From positions 82,780,168 to 82,844,167 of the forward strand of contig CM063501.1 of the NCBI GenBank assembly GCA_032207245.1: 64,000 nt of DNA, in the 5' to 3' direction. Within the stretch, counting starts at the first letter, position 1. The number at the start of each line of letters is the position of its first letter. A program made the position numbers and the translations under genes. Shown here in pieces: positions 12,346 to 23,604 of this stretch. The notes under the pieces are model-generated. The model ran no database searches and was not told where the DNA came from. It saw only the letters and a program-made list of their open reading frames with translations. The stretch is from Pardosa pseudoannulata (lineage: Eukaryota > Arthropoda > Arachnida > Araneae > Lycosidae).

Positions 12346-12355
12346 GCTCTTGTTA

Positions 12356-12530
12356 TCCGAATGATGGAAGAATGGTTAGGGTGCTGGCCTTCAGAACCAA
12401 AGTTCTTAGGTTCGAATCCCACTATGGGATGTATGTATGTAGCCTTTAAGAATCGTCTTTAAGCAGTAGGTGCCTGTCTTATTACCCTCGTGTTGCAAAA
12501 AGTAAACCGTATCTCTCCAAAACCAAACCA
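12356..12530 (+). mobile_element. tRNA-derived SINE (family 1)
   Basis: A plus-strand copy with A-box region GGTTAGGGTGCTGGCC, B box GGTTCGAATCCC and tail CCAAAACCAAACC. The direct repeat GCCAAGC(T/C)CT flanks the copy near 12338 and 12531, consistent with a target-site duplication. Confidence 0.88.
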
Positions 12531-12559
12531 AGCCAAGCCCTAGTTACAGATCTGTATTT

Positions 12560-15500
12560 CAGTGATAATGCCTTGATTGTCTAGTATACATAGAGAAAAA
12601 CAAAGTTTATGAGAGTAATACATAACATACCTGGTGTACAACCAATGATAATTGGAGGTTACAGATTTGAAAATGTCGAACAGTTCAAATATCTAGACTC
12701 AATTATAACAAAAATAATATTAAAATTTAAATTAGGAACAGATTAAATAATGTCAAATAAATGTTATAACGGACTGAGAAATCACTTTAAATCAAAACAC
12801 TTAGGCATAAAAACAAAAAATAATCTTTATAAAATTTTAGTAAATTCAATAATTATGTATGGAAGCGAGTGTTGGACTATGAACAAATCTGAGGAAAATA
12901 AGCTATTAATATTTGAACGAAAAATAATAAGAAAAATATTTGGCGCTGTTAAAGAAAATGTATGGAGAATCGTTATAATCATGAACTTTACTCGGACGGA
13001 CAACAAATTATTGTGAAAACTATAAAGATCTCTCAATTAATGTAGATGGGACACATTTATAGATACAATGACTTAAACCCAACAAAAAAAGTTACATTTC
13101 TAAAAATTGATAGAAAAAAGAAAAGAGGTAGACAAAACACGAGGTGGACTGATATGGTTGAGAAAACGCTATATGAAATTGGAGTCAAGCAATTGGAGTC
13201 AAGCAAACAAGTTTTATTGCGGACTGAGCAATCACTTTAAATCAAAATACTTAGGCATAAAAACAAAAATTAATCTTTATAAAACTTTAGTAAATCCAAT
13301 AATTATGTATAGAAGCGAGTGTTGGACTATGAACAAATCTGAGGAAAATAAGCTATTAATATTTGAACGAAAAATAATAAGAAAAATATTTGGCTCTGTT
13401 AAAGAAAATATTGTATGGAGAATCGTTATAATCATGAACATTACTCTAAATTCGGACAACCAATTATTGTGAAAACTATAAAGATCTATCAATTAATGTG
13501 GATGGGACACATTTGTAGATGCAATGACTTAAACCCAACAAAAAAAGTTACATTTCTAAAAGTTGATAGAAAAAAGAAAAGAGGTAGACCAAACACGAGG
13601 TGGAGTGATATGGTTGAGAAAACGCTGTATGAAATTGGAGTCAAGCAATTGGAGTCAAGCAAACAAGTTTTATTGCGGACTGAGCAATCACTTTAAATCA
13701 AAATACTTAGGCATAAAAACCAAAATTAATCTTTATAAAACTTTAGTAAAGCCAATAATTATGTATGGAAGCTAGTGCTGAACTATGAACAAATCTGAGG
13801 AAAATAAGCTATTAATATTTGAAAGAAAAATATTAAGAAAATATTTGGAGCTGTTAAAGAAAATAATGTATGGAGAATCCGTTATAATCATGAACTATAC
13901 TCTAAATTCGGACAACCGAATATTGTGAAAACTATAAAGATCTATGAATTAAGGTGGTTGGGACACATTTATAGATACAATGACTTAAACCAAACAAAAA
14001 AGGTTGCATTTCAAAAAGTTGATGGAAAGAGGAAAAGAGGTAGACCAAACACCAGGTGGACTGATATGGTTGAGAAAACGCTGTATAAAATTGGAGTCAA
14101 GCAAACAAGTTTTATTGCGGACTGAGCAATCACTTTAAATCAAAATACTTAGGCATAAAAACCAAAATTAATCTTTATAAAACTTTAGTAAAGCCAATAA
14201 TTATGTATGGAAGCTAGTGCTGAACTATGAACAAATCTGAGGAAAATAAGCTATTAATATTTGAAAGAAAAATATTAAGAAAATATTTGGAGCTGTTAAA
14301 GAAAATAATGTATGGAGAATCCGTTATAATCATGAACTATACTCTAAATTCGGACAACCAATTATTGTGAAAACTATAAAGATCTATCAATTAATGTGGT
14401 TGGGACACATTTACAGATGCAATGACTTAAACCCAACAAAAAAGTTACATTTAAAAAAATTGATGGAAGAAGGAAAAGAGGTAGACCAGATACCAGGTGG
14501 ACTGATATGGTTGAGAAAACCCTGCATGAATTTGGAGTCAAGCAAACAAGTTTTATTGCGGACTGAGCAATCACTTTAAATCAAAATACTTAGGCATAAA
14601 AACCAAAATTAATCTTTATAAAACTTTAGTAAAGCCAATAATTATGTATGGAAGCTAGTGCTGAACTATGAACAAATCTGAGGAAAATAAGCTATTAATA
14701 TTTGAAAGAAAAATATTAAGAAAATATTTGGAGCTGTTAAAGAAAATAATGTATGGAGAATCGTTATAATCATGAACATTACTCTAAATTCGGACAACCA
14801 ATTATTGTGAAAACTATAAAGATCTATCAATTAATGTGGATGGGACACATTTGTAGATGCAATGACTTAAACCCAACAAAAAAAGTTACATTTCTAAAAG
14901 TTGATAGAAAAAAGAAAAGAGGTAGACCAAACACGAGGTGGACTGATATGGTTGAGAAAACGCTGTATAAAATTGGAGTCAAGCAAACAAGTTTTATTGC
15001 GGACTGAGCAATCACTTTAAATCAAAATACTTAGGCATAAAAACCAAAATTAATCTTTATAAAACTTTAGTAAAGCCAATAATTATGTATGGAAGCTAGT
15101 GCTGAACTATGAACAAATCTGAGGGAAATAAGCTATTAATATTTGAACGTAAAATATTAAGAAAATATTTGGAGCTGTTAAAGAAAATATTGTATGGAGA
15201 ATCGTTATAATCATGAACATTACTCTAAATTCGGATAACCAATTATTGTGAAAACTATAAAGATCTATCAATTAATGTGGATGGGACACATTTATAGATA
15301 CAATGACTTAAAACACAAAAAAAGTTACATTTCTAAAAGTTGATGGAAAGAGGAAAAGAGGTAGACCAAACACCAGGTGGACTGATATGGTTGAGAAAAC
15401 GCTGTATAAAATTGGAGTCAAGCAAACAAGTTTTATTGCGGACTGAGCAATCACTTTAAATCAAAATACTTAGGCATAAAAACCAAAATTAATCTTTATA

Positions 15501-15960
15501 AAACTTTAGTAAAGCCAATAATTATGTATGGAAGCTAGTGCTGAACTATGAACAAATCTGAGGAAAATAAGCTATTAATATTTGAAAGAAAAATATTAAG
15601 AAAATATTTGGAGCTGTTAAAGAAAATAATGTATGGAGAATCCGTTATAATCATGAACTATACTCTAAATTCGGACAACCGAATATTGTGAAAACTATAA
15701 AGATCTATGAATTAAGGTGGTTGGGACACATTTATAGATACAATGACTTAAACCAAACAAAAAAGGTTGCATTTCAAAAAGTTGATGGAAAGAGGAAAAG
15801 AGGTAGACCAAACACCAGGTGATTTTTATGGTTTAGAAAATGCTGCAAGAAATTGGTGTCAACCAGTGGAGAACTGTGGTTGCGGATGGTTCCAGATGGA
15901 AGAAACTTTCAGATACAGCCCTGGCCTATAGAAGGCTGTAGTGCTACGGAAGAAGAATAA
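12560..15960 (+). pseudogene. LINE reverse-transcriptase C-terminal region, internally amplified
   Basis: The plus strand encodes, in broken frames, the end of a non-LTR retrotransposon reverse transcriptase. Motifs are LYKTLVNPIIMYGSECW, FERKIIRKIFG, ELRWLGHIYR and RKRGRPNTRWTDMVEKTLY; the true 3' end WRTVVADGSRWKKLSDTA occurs only after the last copy (~15870). A short upstream RT part (IIGGYRFENVEQFKYL, ~12640) occurs only before the first copy. Between these single ends lie about seven head-to-tail copies of the same segment. The polymerase catalytic core and endonuclease are absent. Stops and frameshifts in every copy make it non-functional. The clade is not assigned. Confidence 0.85.
12762..15860 (+). 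repeat. ~440-bp tandem array inside the LINE fragment
   Basis: The junction motif GCAAACAAGTTTTATTGCGG recurs near 13203, 13659, 14101, 14542, 14983 and 15422, giving periods of 456, 442, 441, 441 and 439 bp. The first two units read GAAGCGAGTGTTGGAC; later units share a nonsense change (GAAGCTAGTGCTGAAC), so amplification followed that mutation. Unit joins share the short homology GGACTGAG with the normal upstream sequence at 12770, which suggests unequal exchange or slippage. Confidence 0.9.
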
Positions 15961-16664
15961 GACATTGTAATGTTATTACAAAATTCTGTGTAATCTAGAT
16001 ATAGCAACACTTTGGACCCAATGAAACTTATACATCGCTAATAGAGGAATATATCCCTACATAATCCCGATAAGATTTCAGTTATTTATGGTTTGATATG
16101 AATATTATACAATAATGAAAAAATTTTTAAGTATCAGATTGAGAAATATTTTCAAAATATGTACTGGGAGGTAAAACGTTTGTACTGAAATATAGCATAA
16201 AATGCAATACCGACGAAAGTAAGGAACAAATAGAAAAAGTACGCAGAAAGCGTATTCGTTCTTTGAAAGAGCAACATTGTAAATGTGAGAGTATTCAGTG
16301 TCTTTTAAAGGCAGTCTGAACTTTCTCTCTGTATTCTTTCTTTACTTTCGTTGGTTTTGAATTTGATACCATAAATATTGCAAGAGTATTCAGAAATTGA
16401 AAAGAAAGATACAAGTATGGAATAAAATTTACATAACTGAAAAACTTATTTATTCACAGAAATCTATCATTTATTTAATCACTTTCAATCAATTAACAAA
16501 ATATGAATGGACTCCTAAACGCGAAGAAGATGCTATAACTCGGGGAAAGAATTGAAAGATATATCTGTAGAGACGTAATACACTGAAATGCTCCAGGAGC
16601 TGTCAATAAAAAATGCTAGGAATATGAACTTTCATTACAAAATTGTTCAAGAGCAATTTCCTTT
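15961..16664. other. AT-rich sequence, no gene seen
   Basis: No gene or repeat was recognised between the LINE array and the next SINE. Confidence 0.45.
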
Positions 16665-16676
16665 TTATCCAAGATT

Positions 16677-16851
16677 CGGGGGAGGCATTGGTTAGGATGC
16701 TGGCCTTCGGTACTTGAGTTTGTGGGTTCGAATCCAACACTGACATATATGTTCGCAGCCGTTCGAAATCGGCTTTAAGCTGTAGGTTCCGGTCTCATTA
16801 GTCCTCGTGCTGCAAAAAGTAGACCGTAGCACTTCAAACCAAACCAAAACC
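16677..16851 (+). mobile_element. tRNA-derived SINE (family 1)
   Basis: The 5' end is slightly altered (GGGGGAGGCATTGG), then GGTTAGGATGCTGGCC, B box GGGTTCGAATCC, and tail CAAACCAAACCAAAA. Twelve-bp direct repeats TTATCCAAGATT lie at 16665..16676 and 16852..16863. Confidence 0.93.
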
Positions 16852-16863
16852 TTATCCAAGATT

Positions 16864-17233
16864 TGAACAAAACATCTTTGTCACTTACTTCCAACAAAAC
16901 CATTATTTCGTCATCTGCTGTTAAACTTCCTCCCCGCCTTTTTAACCCAATTTGAAAAACTTATCATTTTTGTGAAAACCAATGTTTTACAGATGTTTAT
17001 CGAGGAGAGACATATTGTTAAATTGATGAGATATTAATTATTTGAGTACGGGAGTATTATAAATACAACATCATTGAAATTGAGTCAGAGGACAATTGTA
17101 GAATGTATGGTATTTTCTATAGACCATTTTATTAATATTTTGTATAACCAATAGATGTAGCCCTATATCTATAATAGTTGAATTTCTTAGTTCTAGAAAA
17201 TCAGCTGAAAGAATTTAAAATATGTTGCATATA
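16864..17233. other. AT-rich sequence, no gene seen
   Basis: Nothing recognised between the SINE and the Tc1-like element. Confidence 0.4.
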
Positions 17234-17392
17234 CAGTCTGTTCCACGAGAGCGTGTCGCTCATAACTTCGTCAATAAATAGCGCGCAGATACCGGCTTAA
17301 TTTCACGTCTGCTTCAAACATTAGAGAAGAATGCTTTATGGTTATATTCTTTATTTGATTTGCTTTGTTATGTTTGATTCAACAATTCCAAA

Positions 17393-17581
17393 ATGAGTGC
17401 AGCGTATGCTAACCGTTTTGAGGCAGTGTTTCTGTGTAACCATCCAAAAGGATTAAAAATATCTTGTGCAGCTGCAGCCTGGTACATGAAAAAATCAGAG
17501 TCGTTCGTCAAGAAGTGGGTAGCACGTTATAAAGCGGTACAAAATGTTGAAGACCTACCGGAACGGTGTAAACGAGGCTAA
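17393..17581 (+). pseudogene. Tc1-like transposase N-terminal fragment
   Basis: A 62-codon ORF starts at ATG in AAAATGAGTGCAGCG. It reads as a helix-turn-helix DNA-binding segment: a repeated A-A-A-W-Y-M-K-K-S motif followed by FVKKWVARYKAVQNVEDLPE, a pattern typical of Tc1-family transposases recognising their own ends. A stop follows the ERCKRG residues, and no DDE/DDD catalytic region follows. A normal transposase is about 340 residues, so this is a truncated relic. The homologous stretch at 24932..25080 carries further stops and indels. Confidence 0.75.
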
Positions 17582-17743
17582 ACGTCAAAATCAAAAGATA
17601 AAGTGATTCTTGCATAATCGATAATAATAGGGACTAGACAACTTATTAGGTGAAATGCATTTTAGTTTAATATGTACACTACACGGTACAAATGTATTTG
17701 TAACTAACTCCTTTGTATTTTCAGAGACGTAGACAACACATTC

Positions 17744-18362
17744 TTAACCCTCTAAGCGGTTGTCATGTACAATTTTTGACCTCCAAAAACGTTCCGAAAA
17801 TGGATGTAATGTACATTTCTGCAAGTGTTTTTCCCCATGGAGTTTAGAGATAGGAGTGTCAGGTCGATTGTTTAGGAACTGCACCCCTCTTTGACTGACA
17901 TTTATTAACATTTATACCCCTACTTCCTGAGGCACAAAGACGCTGATAGCTTTTCATGGATTTGTAAATCTCTATTTCGAAGTATTTGATTTGTGGTAAC
18001 AGATGTATGTCTAATTGCACCACTTAAATAGCTTGGATGACTTTCGTTAAAAAAATATAAATAATTCTCTTAAAGAATATTTTTATTTGTACTTTTAGAA
18101 TCCCTTATTTCTTATAGGATAATCTTTGAGACTTGACGAGCTTTATGTGCATTAAAAATTAACAATCTATAATATTTATTTATATATCTAATTATAACCG
18201 GAAGTAAAGGAACAATAACGAGGTGGGTTTCCCGTATTCCATTCTAGTCGACAAAGGGTGAAGTAAAAAAAAATCATAAAATGATTTGGCCCCCAACACA
18301 ATAAATCTTTCGCGTATTTTTGGAGACTTTTGATTCTCGGTGTTTTCCACTCGGAGGGTTAA
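17744..18362. mobile_element. piggyBac-like TTAA MITE (CCCTCTAAGCGG family)
   Basis: It is bounded by TTAA at 17744..17747 and 18359..18362, with inverted ends CCCTCTAAGCGG and CCACTCGGAGGG. It is nested in the Tc1-like element. The homologous position in R2 (25244..25247, TTAT) shows an uninterrupted site, confirming insertion in R1 or precise loss from R2. No transposase frame is present. Confidence 0.8.
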
Positions 18363-18657
18363 GGAACAGACTGTATGATACGCCCGCCATGAAAAGGTTA
18401 AAATTTTAGTATATTGAAATTACTCGTAACCGCAAAGTATTATCTTTATAGAAGGATTTATTGCTGTATCGGATATTATTTCACCGAACTTTTACTGTAG
18501 TTTTATTTTAATCATACACAAGCTAAAATGTAAATATATTGCATTTTAAATTTTGTTGTCATTTGAAATTCCTAAGCTACAATGAATATTAATTTATGTT
18601 ATATAATTTAAAAAAATTACTGTTATAATAAATGTTACTTGTAATACATATATTTAC

Positions 18658-18821
18658 TTAACATGTTCGCTGCCACCGACGCACTGGCGCGTCAGAACGG
18701 CACCTCCTGGTATGCCGACGACGCACTAACGCGGCGACGGACTTTGATAAGTTATATGCTCTGTGTTTAGTGTGGCTTCTGAGGATGGTAATATCATTTT
18801 TAGTGGCAGCGAATGTGTTAA
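18658..18821. mobile_element. short piggyBac-like TTAA MITE (CACATTCGCTGCCAC family)
   Basis: A 164-bp element lies between TTAA at 18658..18661 and 18818..18821, with near-perfect 15-16-bp inverted ends CATGTTCGCTGCCAC and GTGGCAGCGAATGTG. The interior is GC-rich (GACGCACTGGCGCGTC, GACGCACTAACGCGGCG) against an AT-rich background. The empty site with a single TTAA is at 25545..25548 in R2. Confidence 0.88.
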
Positions 18822-19655
18822 AATCAAATAAAGCCATAGTCGAAGTATAATATTGCCAACCTTATGATGTAAAAGTTTTTCCTTACTATGACAGAATTAA
18901 CTAAAGATAGGTATCGTGTTTACTTTGTAAAAGGAATAAAAGCCATAATGTGAAACACTTTCTACTTGAATAACTGAATAGTTTTTGATATGTGAAAACA
19001 GAAAAAATATTAATATACTACATTTTCTTATAAAAATATATACTAAAACTTGTTTTCCATATAAATGTGTTTATTCTTCTGGAAAAAAATTACTTTAATT
19101 AACTCACGTTTTCTATCAATAATGGATATTATTCTTTTTATTCTATTCAATCCGAAAAAATGTACCCTTTCGTTTCGAAAAATGTGTATTCTATTTTATG
19201 AGAATCAATTTCTGATTCACGCTTATCTATTATAGATTCAACAAAAAGTGAATTTAATTTGTTTTATTATTATTATTATCTTCTGAACGTAATTAAGTTG
19301 CATCTTTATCTGAAGAAATATATTGTTTTTTCTGGCAATGACTTAAAATAATACCGTCTTGTATTTCCTGAGATAAAAAAAAATTAATATAACTAAGTGC
19401 AACTAAGCACAATATGATTGCATCATTTAATATTTTTACCTAAGTTATTTTAGCATCTAAAACATTTATCAAAGTAATTTTTAAAATATCTTAATCTTTA
19501 AATAAAAAGTTAATGAAATCCATAATGTTTCATATTTTTTGAGATCAATTTTTAAAATTAAACTATTTTTCAAACCGTGAACAAAATGTATTAAGTGACT
19601 TTGTTTGACAGCTGATTCATATTTTATACAATATTTTAAAATTATCCGAACGAGT

Positions 19656-20519
19656 TTAACCCATATTGTACCACACCAACTAAATATTTCTGTTAGTTAT
19701 TAAAACTTAATCCATATCATTAATATGGTGTAACTAAGTATATAAAACCAAAATTTTGAAAAAATATTTTTAATTTTTTATCTAATTGGCTGTCTTATAA
19801 ATAGAACAACGGTCCATTACACTACTAAAACTTAACAAATATCACTTACATTGTATTCGGCTGATTCATAGATAACATTTGGGGAAAAAGTCAAAACAAA
19901 GTCCAACATTACATTTTAAGCATACTGTTGTAGGTTTTCTCTTGCAGTTATTGAACTGGCAGTAAGAGAGTAAGATTATCTTGCAAAAAATCTCCAGTTT
20001 TCTGAATAGAATAGACATCTATTTACCCCTTGTTGCGTCCAGGTGTGTGAACAGGTGTTTGATCTGGTTTTCATTGAAAGATAAGAAAAGAATGTGCGCT
20101 AGCAATGCAATATCGAATTCATAGAAAAATAATCGGGATTGGACCGTTGTCTTAATTTTAGGGCACCTTTTTTATTCTTACAAAATACACGTGTAAAATA
20201 TATTTTTCAACAAAAACTTTCAGCTACATTATTAGCTCAGTTTTTAAACTAAATGTAACCTCCACAATGTATAAATAATAATAATAATAATAAATATAAA
20301 ATTAAAGATAAAAAAATGACAATTTTTAAGAGGTTGCTGAAAATAAATTTTACAAAACAATATAATTTGATTTCTGATTTTTGTCTTGTTACTATGCTAA
20401 AGTGTGTCTATTTTAAAGGAGTTAAAATAAAATCCACTCAGAAAATATTTATAACTTTATTATTAAATGGAATTTTATTTGCTGGCCTGTTTATAGGACA
20501 GCGGTCCAATATGGGTTAA
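19656..20519. mobile_element. piggyBac-like TTAA MITE (CCCATATTGKACC family)
   Basis: An 864-bp element lies between TTAA at 19656..19659 and 20516..20519. Its inverted ends are CCCATATTGTACC and GGTCCAATATGGG. Subterminal GGACAGCGGTCC and a related ACGGTCC at 19810 may be transposase-binding repeats. The empty site with a single TTAA is at 26384..26387 in R2. The right end matches the element that starts at 63943. The ORF at 20316..20519 ends inside the terminal repeat and is not considered a gene. Confidence 0.88.
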
Positions 20520-21061
20520 TACTGCTTATCTATTGTAGATATTTTTAGAATTTGATATAGAAAAAGTGCAATAATTGTTTTTTATAGTCTATGAAAATTT
20601 ATTTATAATTTGCTGATGTTTTATTCAGAAATAAATATATAGTATTGCCCATTGATTAGGTCAACAGAAATATGCATTTTTGTTGCCATTTATTTTATGA
20701 TTTTTTGTTGTACTCACAAAAACTTCTATAAGTTTCGTTTAATTTTAGTTTGTTAGACTGCCTATTAAACGCAATTGTCAGCTGCTTTAACCTAGATTAC
20801 TTATAATGGACAATTTTAAACTTGTCTCTATATTTTATAAAAAGTAAGCCTAATAAAACTGAAATCAAGTGTTTTTAAAGAATAATTGGTAATTTTGAAA
20901 AAAAAATCGAAGCTATATTCAAAAATTAAAACACACTTAAAATTAAACTAATTGCTATTGTATAAAAGATGAAATTTAGAACCCGCGATAGCTCTATTGG
21001 CTAATTCAACTCGTAACCCTCTGATTACAAATTCAAGCTGGTCCAAAACCAGCCGAGTTCA

Positions 21062-22134
21062 TTAACCCTTTGACGATTAGGGAAACGAGAAGTTTTCGTT
21101 TACTTAATTCGCGCAGCATTACGAGTAAACAGTAGTCGAAAGTGGCAGCTGTTTTCCCCAGCCGTTGTTCCGAAAATGTCACCCTTCTCTGGCGATGCCG
21201 TAGATAGCTCGCCTCACACGTGTTAAAAATTTCTTAAAGTATTTGTAGTACATAAATAACAGTTTTTACGCACTTTAAAATAATTAATAAATGGTAATTA
21301 TTAAAAAGTAAATTATAAATGAGTATAATTAATTATATAAATAATAATAGTTAATTAGAAATATTAGACAAATATTAAATTGAAAGGACTAAATAAATAC
21401 AACTAATGTAAAACTTTATGAAGCATTTAAATACAGTAATTACCTAAAAATCTTTTTGTGTGTGATATACTTTAAAACAGGAAATTGCACATAGTGGGGC
21501 ATTACAGTCTTTGCAATAAGTACGTGCTACATGGCGAATTCTTTTTCCTTTGACGTCATTTTTGTTGCATCATATCACTTATCGTCTAGAAGGTTCTTTC
21601 TTTTTTTCTGTAGGTGGAATATAATCAGGAAAGTGGCGTGCTGACAATCTTAAAGTATTCGAAACTGTTTCAGCAGGTTTTGATTTCAAATGTCTGTGAG
21701 TGTGATATTTTTCAACAATTCTTTCAGCTAGCTCAATTCTGAATTCCAAATTTGATTTTTTATTCCCTTTTTTTCCATAGCTGAAAAGCATTAAAAATTG
21801 TTATGTCCAATAAATAACGAAACATTTTCTTGTAATATTTCCTTTGACGAGATCGAGTTACGTCATAGTATCCAATTTGCTGATCCATGCGATCTACACC
21901 GCCCATCATGTTATTGAATCGTTTGTAACACAATCAATGCAGAATAACGGTGATTAATAACGGTGAACGAGCTCAGCTCGTCAGCGCGCATTGGGGAAAA
22001 TTTTCACTACGCGAGTAGTGCTCGTTTCTAACCATTTCGGTCAAAATTTTGCCCACGAGCGGAACTCGTTTGCGCGCATTATGAAGCAAGATTCGATTGC
22101 GAGCTGAACTCGTTCATAACCGTCAAAGGGTTAA
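21062..22134 (-). mobile_element. piggyBac element, decayed (CCCTTTGACG family)
   Basis: The element is bounded by TTAA at 21062..21065 and 22131..22134, with inverted ends CCCTTTGACG and CGTCAAAGGG. It encodes on the minus strand the remains of a piggyBac transposase C-terminal half, which directly identifies the superfamily. The right end holds repeated GAGCTGAACTCGTT / GAGCGGAACTCGTT-like subterminal motifs. At 1073 bp it is about half the length of a complete element. Confidence 0.88.
21470..21930 (-). pseudogene. piggyBac transposase, C-terminal remnant
   Basis: On the minus strand, frames carry in order: the signature NNMMGGVDRMDQQIGYYDV (about 21930..21865; the MGGVDxxDQ motif with the conserved Asp region of piggyBac transposases), RYLLDITIFNAFQLW, then after a frameshift EFRIELAERIV and LSARHFPDYIPPTEKKK. 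After a stop and another frame change comes a cysteine-rich tail with CKDCNAPLC and CF..YHT spacing, typical of the piggyBac C-terminal zinc-binding domain. The N-terminal half and the upstream catalytic aspartates are missing. At least two frame changes show that it is dead. Confidence 0.85.
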
Positions 22135-22489
22135 TGGCGGCAGGTTAACGTAAAATGAGATCATAGACGTAATGTCCTCAAAGTTTCCAAACGGTACCTC
22201 TGAGGTTAGCCAACCAAAACTGGAATTCTTCTGCCTAGTTCCTTCTTCTAAGTTACGAGGATTCACTTCAAGAAGTTGTACTTTCACCCTTGGGGTACTA
22301 CCCCTTTGCCTTAATACGAGTAGCGTATTTTTCAATCGTGTTTGGTTTGACCCAGTGTCTCGAGACGACAAAAACAACAAGGTGAATCAGTAAAATAATC
22401 CGTCGTTAATTTCTTTCAGTATGAGTATAGTAGCATATAGCCCGTCAAATGAGGGGATCGGTAAAATTTTTAATTTTCTAGAATTGTAA

Positions 22490-23561
22490 AGCCCCCTAGG
22501 AGGCAGGTACAAAACCATTCAAGGGGTTTTGTAAAGATCGAAACAAAAAGTAATCAGATGGTGCAAGATCAGGACTATATGGTGGATGTGGCAAAACATC
22601 CCAACCAAGCTCCAATAATTTTTGCCGAGTGACCAAACGTGTGTGGCCTTGCATTGTTATGATGGAATACAACACCTTTTTGATTTGTTGTTTCGGGCCT
22701 CTATTTTTTCAACTGCATTGTTTAATTTCGTTAGTTGTTTAATGTAGACATCAGAATTGATCGTTCGGTTGGGTGGTAAGAGTTTAAAGTAGACAATTCC
22801 TTTGTAATCCCACCAAAATTATAACAAAACCTTCTTTTGATGAATATCAGCTTTTGATGTTGTTTGAGTGTGTTCACCTGGCCTGATCCACGATTTTTCC
22901 ACTGCATATTGTTGTAAACAACCCATTTTTCATAGCCAGTTATCAGCCGTTTTAAAAATGGATCATTTTCATTACGTTTCTTTAGCAAATCGCAGCTGTT
23001 AATGCGTTGCGTTAAATGCGTTTCTTTCAGTTCGTGAGGAACCCATATATCGAGTTTTTGATCATAGGCAAGTTATTTTAAGGGATTTTTAATGCATGAA
23101 GCTTCTCTGCAATCTCACGTGTTGTACTGTGACGATCCGAATCCATCATTGCTTTGATTTGGACGTCATCAACTTCAACTGGACGACCAGAGCATTTTTC
23201 ATCTTTGAGTGAAAAATCACCAGAATGAAATTTGGCAAACCAATTTTGACATTGCCGGCCTTTTAAGGCTTCGCCACCATAAACATCACATAACTTTTTC
23301 TGAGCTTGCGATGCGTTTTTCCCTTTGCGGAAATAAAAAAGAAAAATATGACGAAACTGTTCCTTTTGATTTCCCATTCTTCAATGAAGGCCAAGCTAAA
23401 ACTAGGCAACTGATCAAAAAACTTTCTTTACTGATTGACAGCTGAATTGCCAACTATCAAATAAAAAAATGTGTTTTACATTTGTACTACGTCTGCAAAC
23501 CTAAAAATTCAACTGACGCCATCTATGAGTGAAATCCGCAATTACTTAGTTGCCAACCCAA
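22490..23561 (-). mobile_element. mariner element, 3'-truncated
   Basis: Read on the minus strand it begins at a mariner terminal repeat (TTGGGTTGGCAACTAAGTAA, ending at 23561, next to TA). It runs through a damaged transposase and stops near 22490, just after the FRSLQNPLNG-like segment. The distal terminal repeat is not found. It lies between S1 and the piggyBac relic. The terminal sequence and protein resemble the common insect/arachnid mariner group with a D34D catalytic triad. Confidence 0.88.
22540..23377 (-). pseudogene. mariner transposase pseudogene
   Basis: The first segment (ATG at 23377 to about 23078) holds the N-terminal helix-turn-helix domain: FRKGKNASQAQKKLCDVYG, then CQNWFAKFHSGDFSLKDE and the linker SGRPVEVDDVQIKAMMDSDR. 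A deletion and frameshift remove the following ~30 residues. A second open segment (22988..22731) reads RNENDPFLKRLITGYEKWV, where the first catalytic Asp of ITGDEKW has become Tyr. A later part near 22560..22600 still spells PPYSPDLAPSDYF, containing the other hallmark motif. Frameshifts, the catalytic substitution and the missing C-terminus make it inactive. Confidence 0.88.
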
Positions 23562-23604
23562 TAGCAATAAAAGGTACATGGGGGAAAAATAAGCAAAAAA
23601 TAAT

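Larger units (their letters stand above)
17234..18373 (+). mobile_element. Tc1/mariner-type element, internally deleted, carrying a nested MITE
   Basis: The terminal inverted repeats CAGTCTGTTCC (17234..17244) and GGAACAGACTG (18363..18373) are flanked by TA, as expected for the Tc1/mariner superfamily. Inside is only the N-terminal DNA-binding part of a transposase. The catalytic domain is missing, and 619 bp of the length is a nested TTAA element (17744..18362). A second, more decayed copy without that nested element lies in the R2 block and ends at about 25258; its 5' terminus was not found. Confidence 0.75.
17418..20800. repeat. block R1 of a tandem segmental duplication
   Basis: R1 aligns through its whole length with R2 (24932..26700): the Tc1 fragment, its flank (TGATTTATTGCTGTATCGGATATT, split here by small changes), ATCAAATAAAGCCATAGTCG and ATATTTTTAGAATT..GATAT. 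R1 is longer because it holds three TTAA elements (17744, 18658, 19656) that R2 lacks. By eye the blocks are roughly 80-90% similar outside the insertions. Confidence 0.85.
20980..22390 (+). mobile_element. tRNA-like repeat (possible SINE family 3), split by a piggyBac relic
   Basis: The left part (20980..21061) has a tRNA-like promoter layout: TAGCTCTATTGGCTAA resembling an A box, then AAATTCAAGCTGG resembling a B box. The sequence resumes after the piggyBac relic at 22135 (GGCGGCAGGTTAACG) and runs through a GC-richer segment to about 22390. That the two halves are one element is inferred from composition and the TTAA duplication. The short ORFs at 22123..22393 fall inside it. Confidence 0.4.

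Noticed and set aside
12750..15007. Seven or more separate small genes with MNKSEENKLLIFERK
   Set aside because: They are repeated fragments of one LINE reverse transcriptase, not independent genes.
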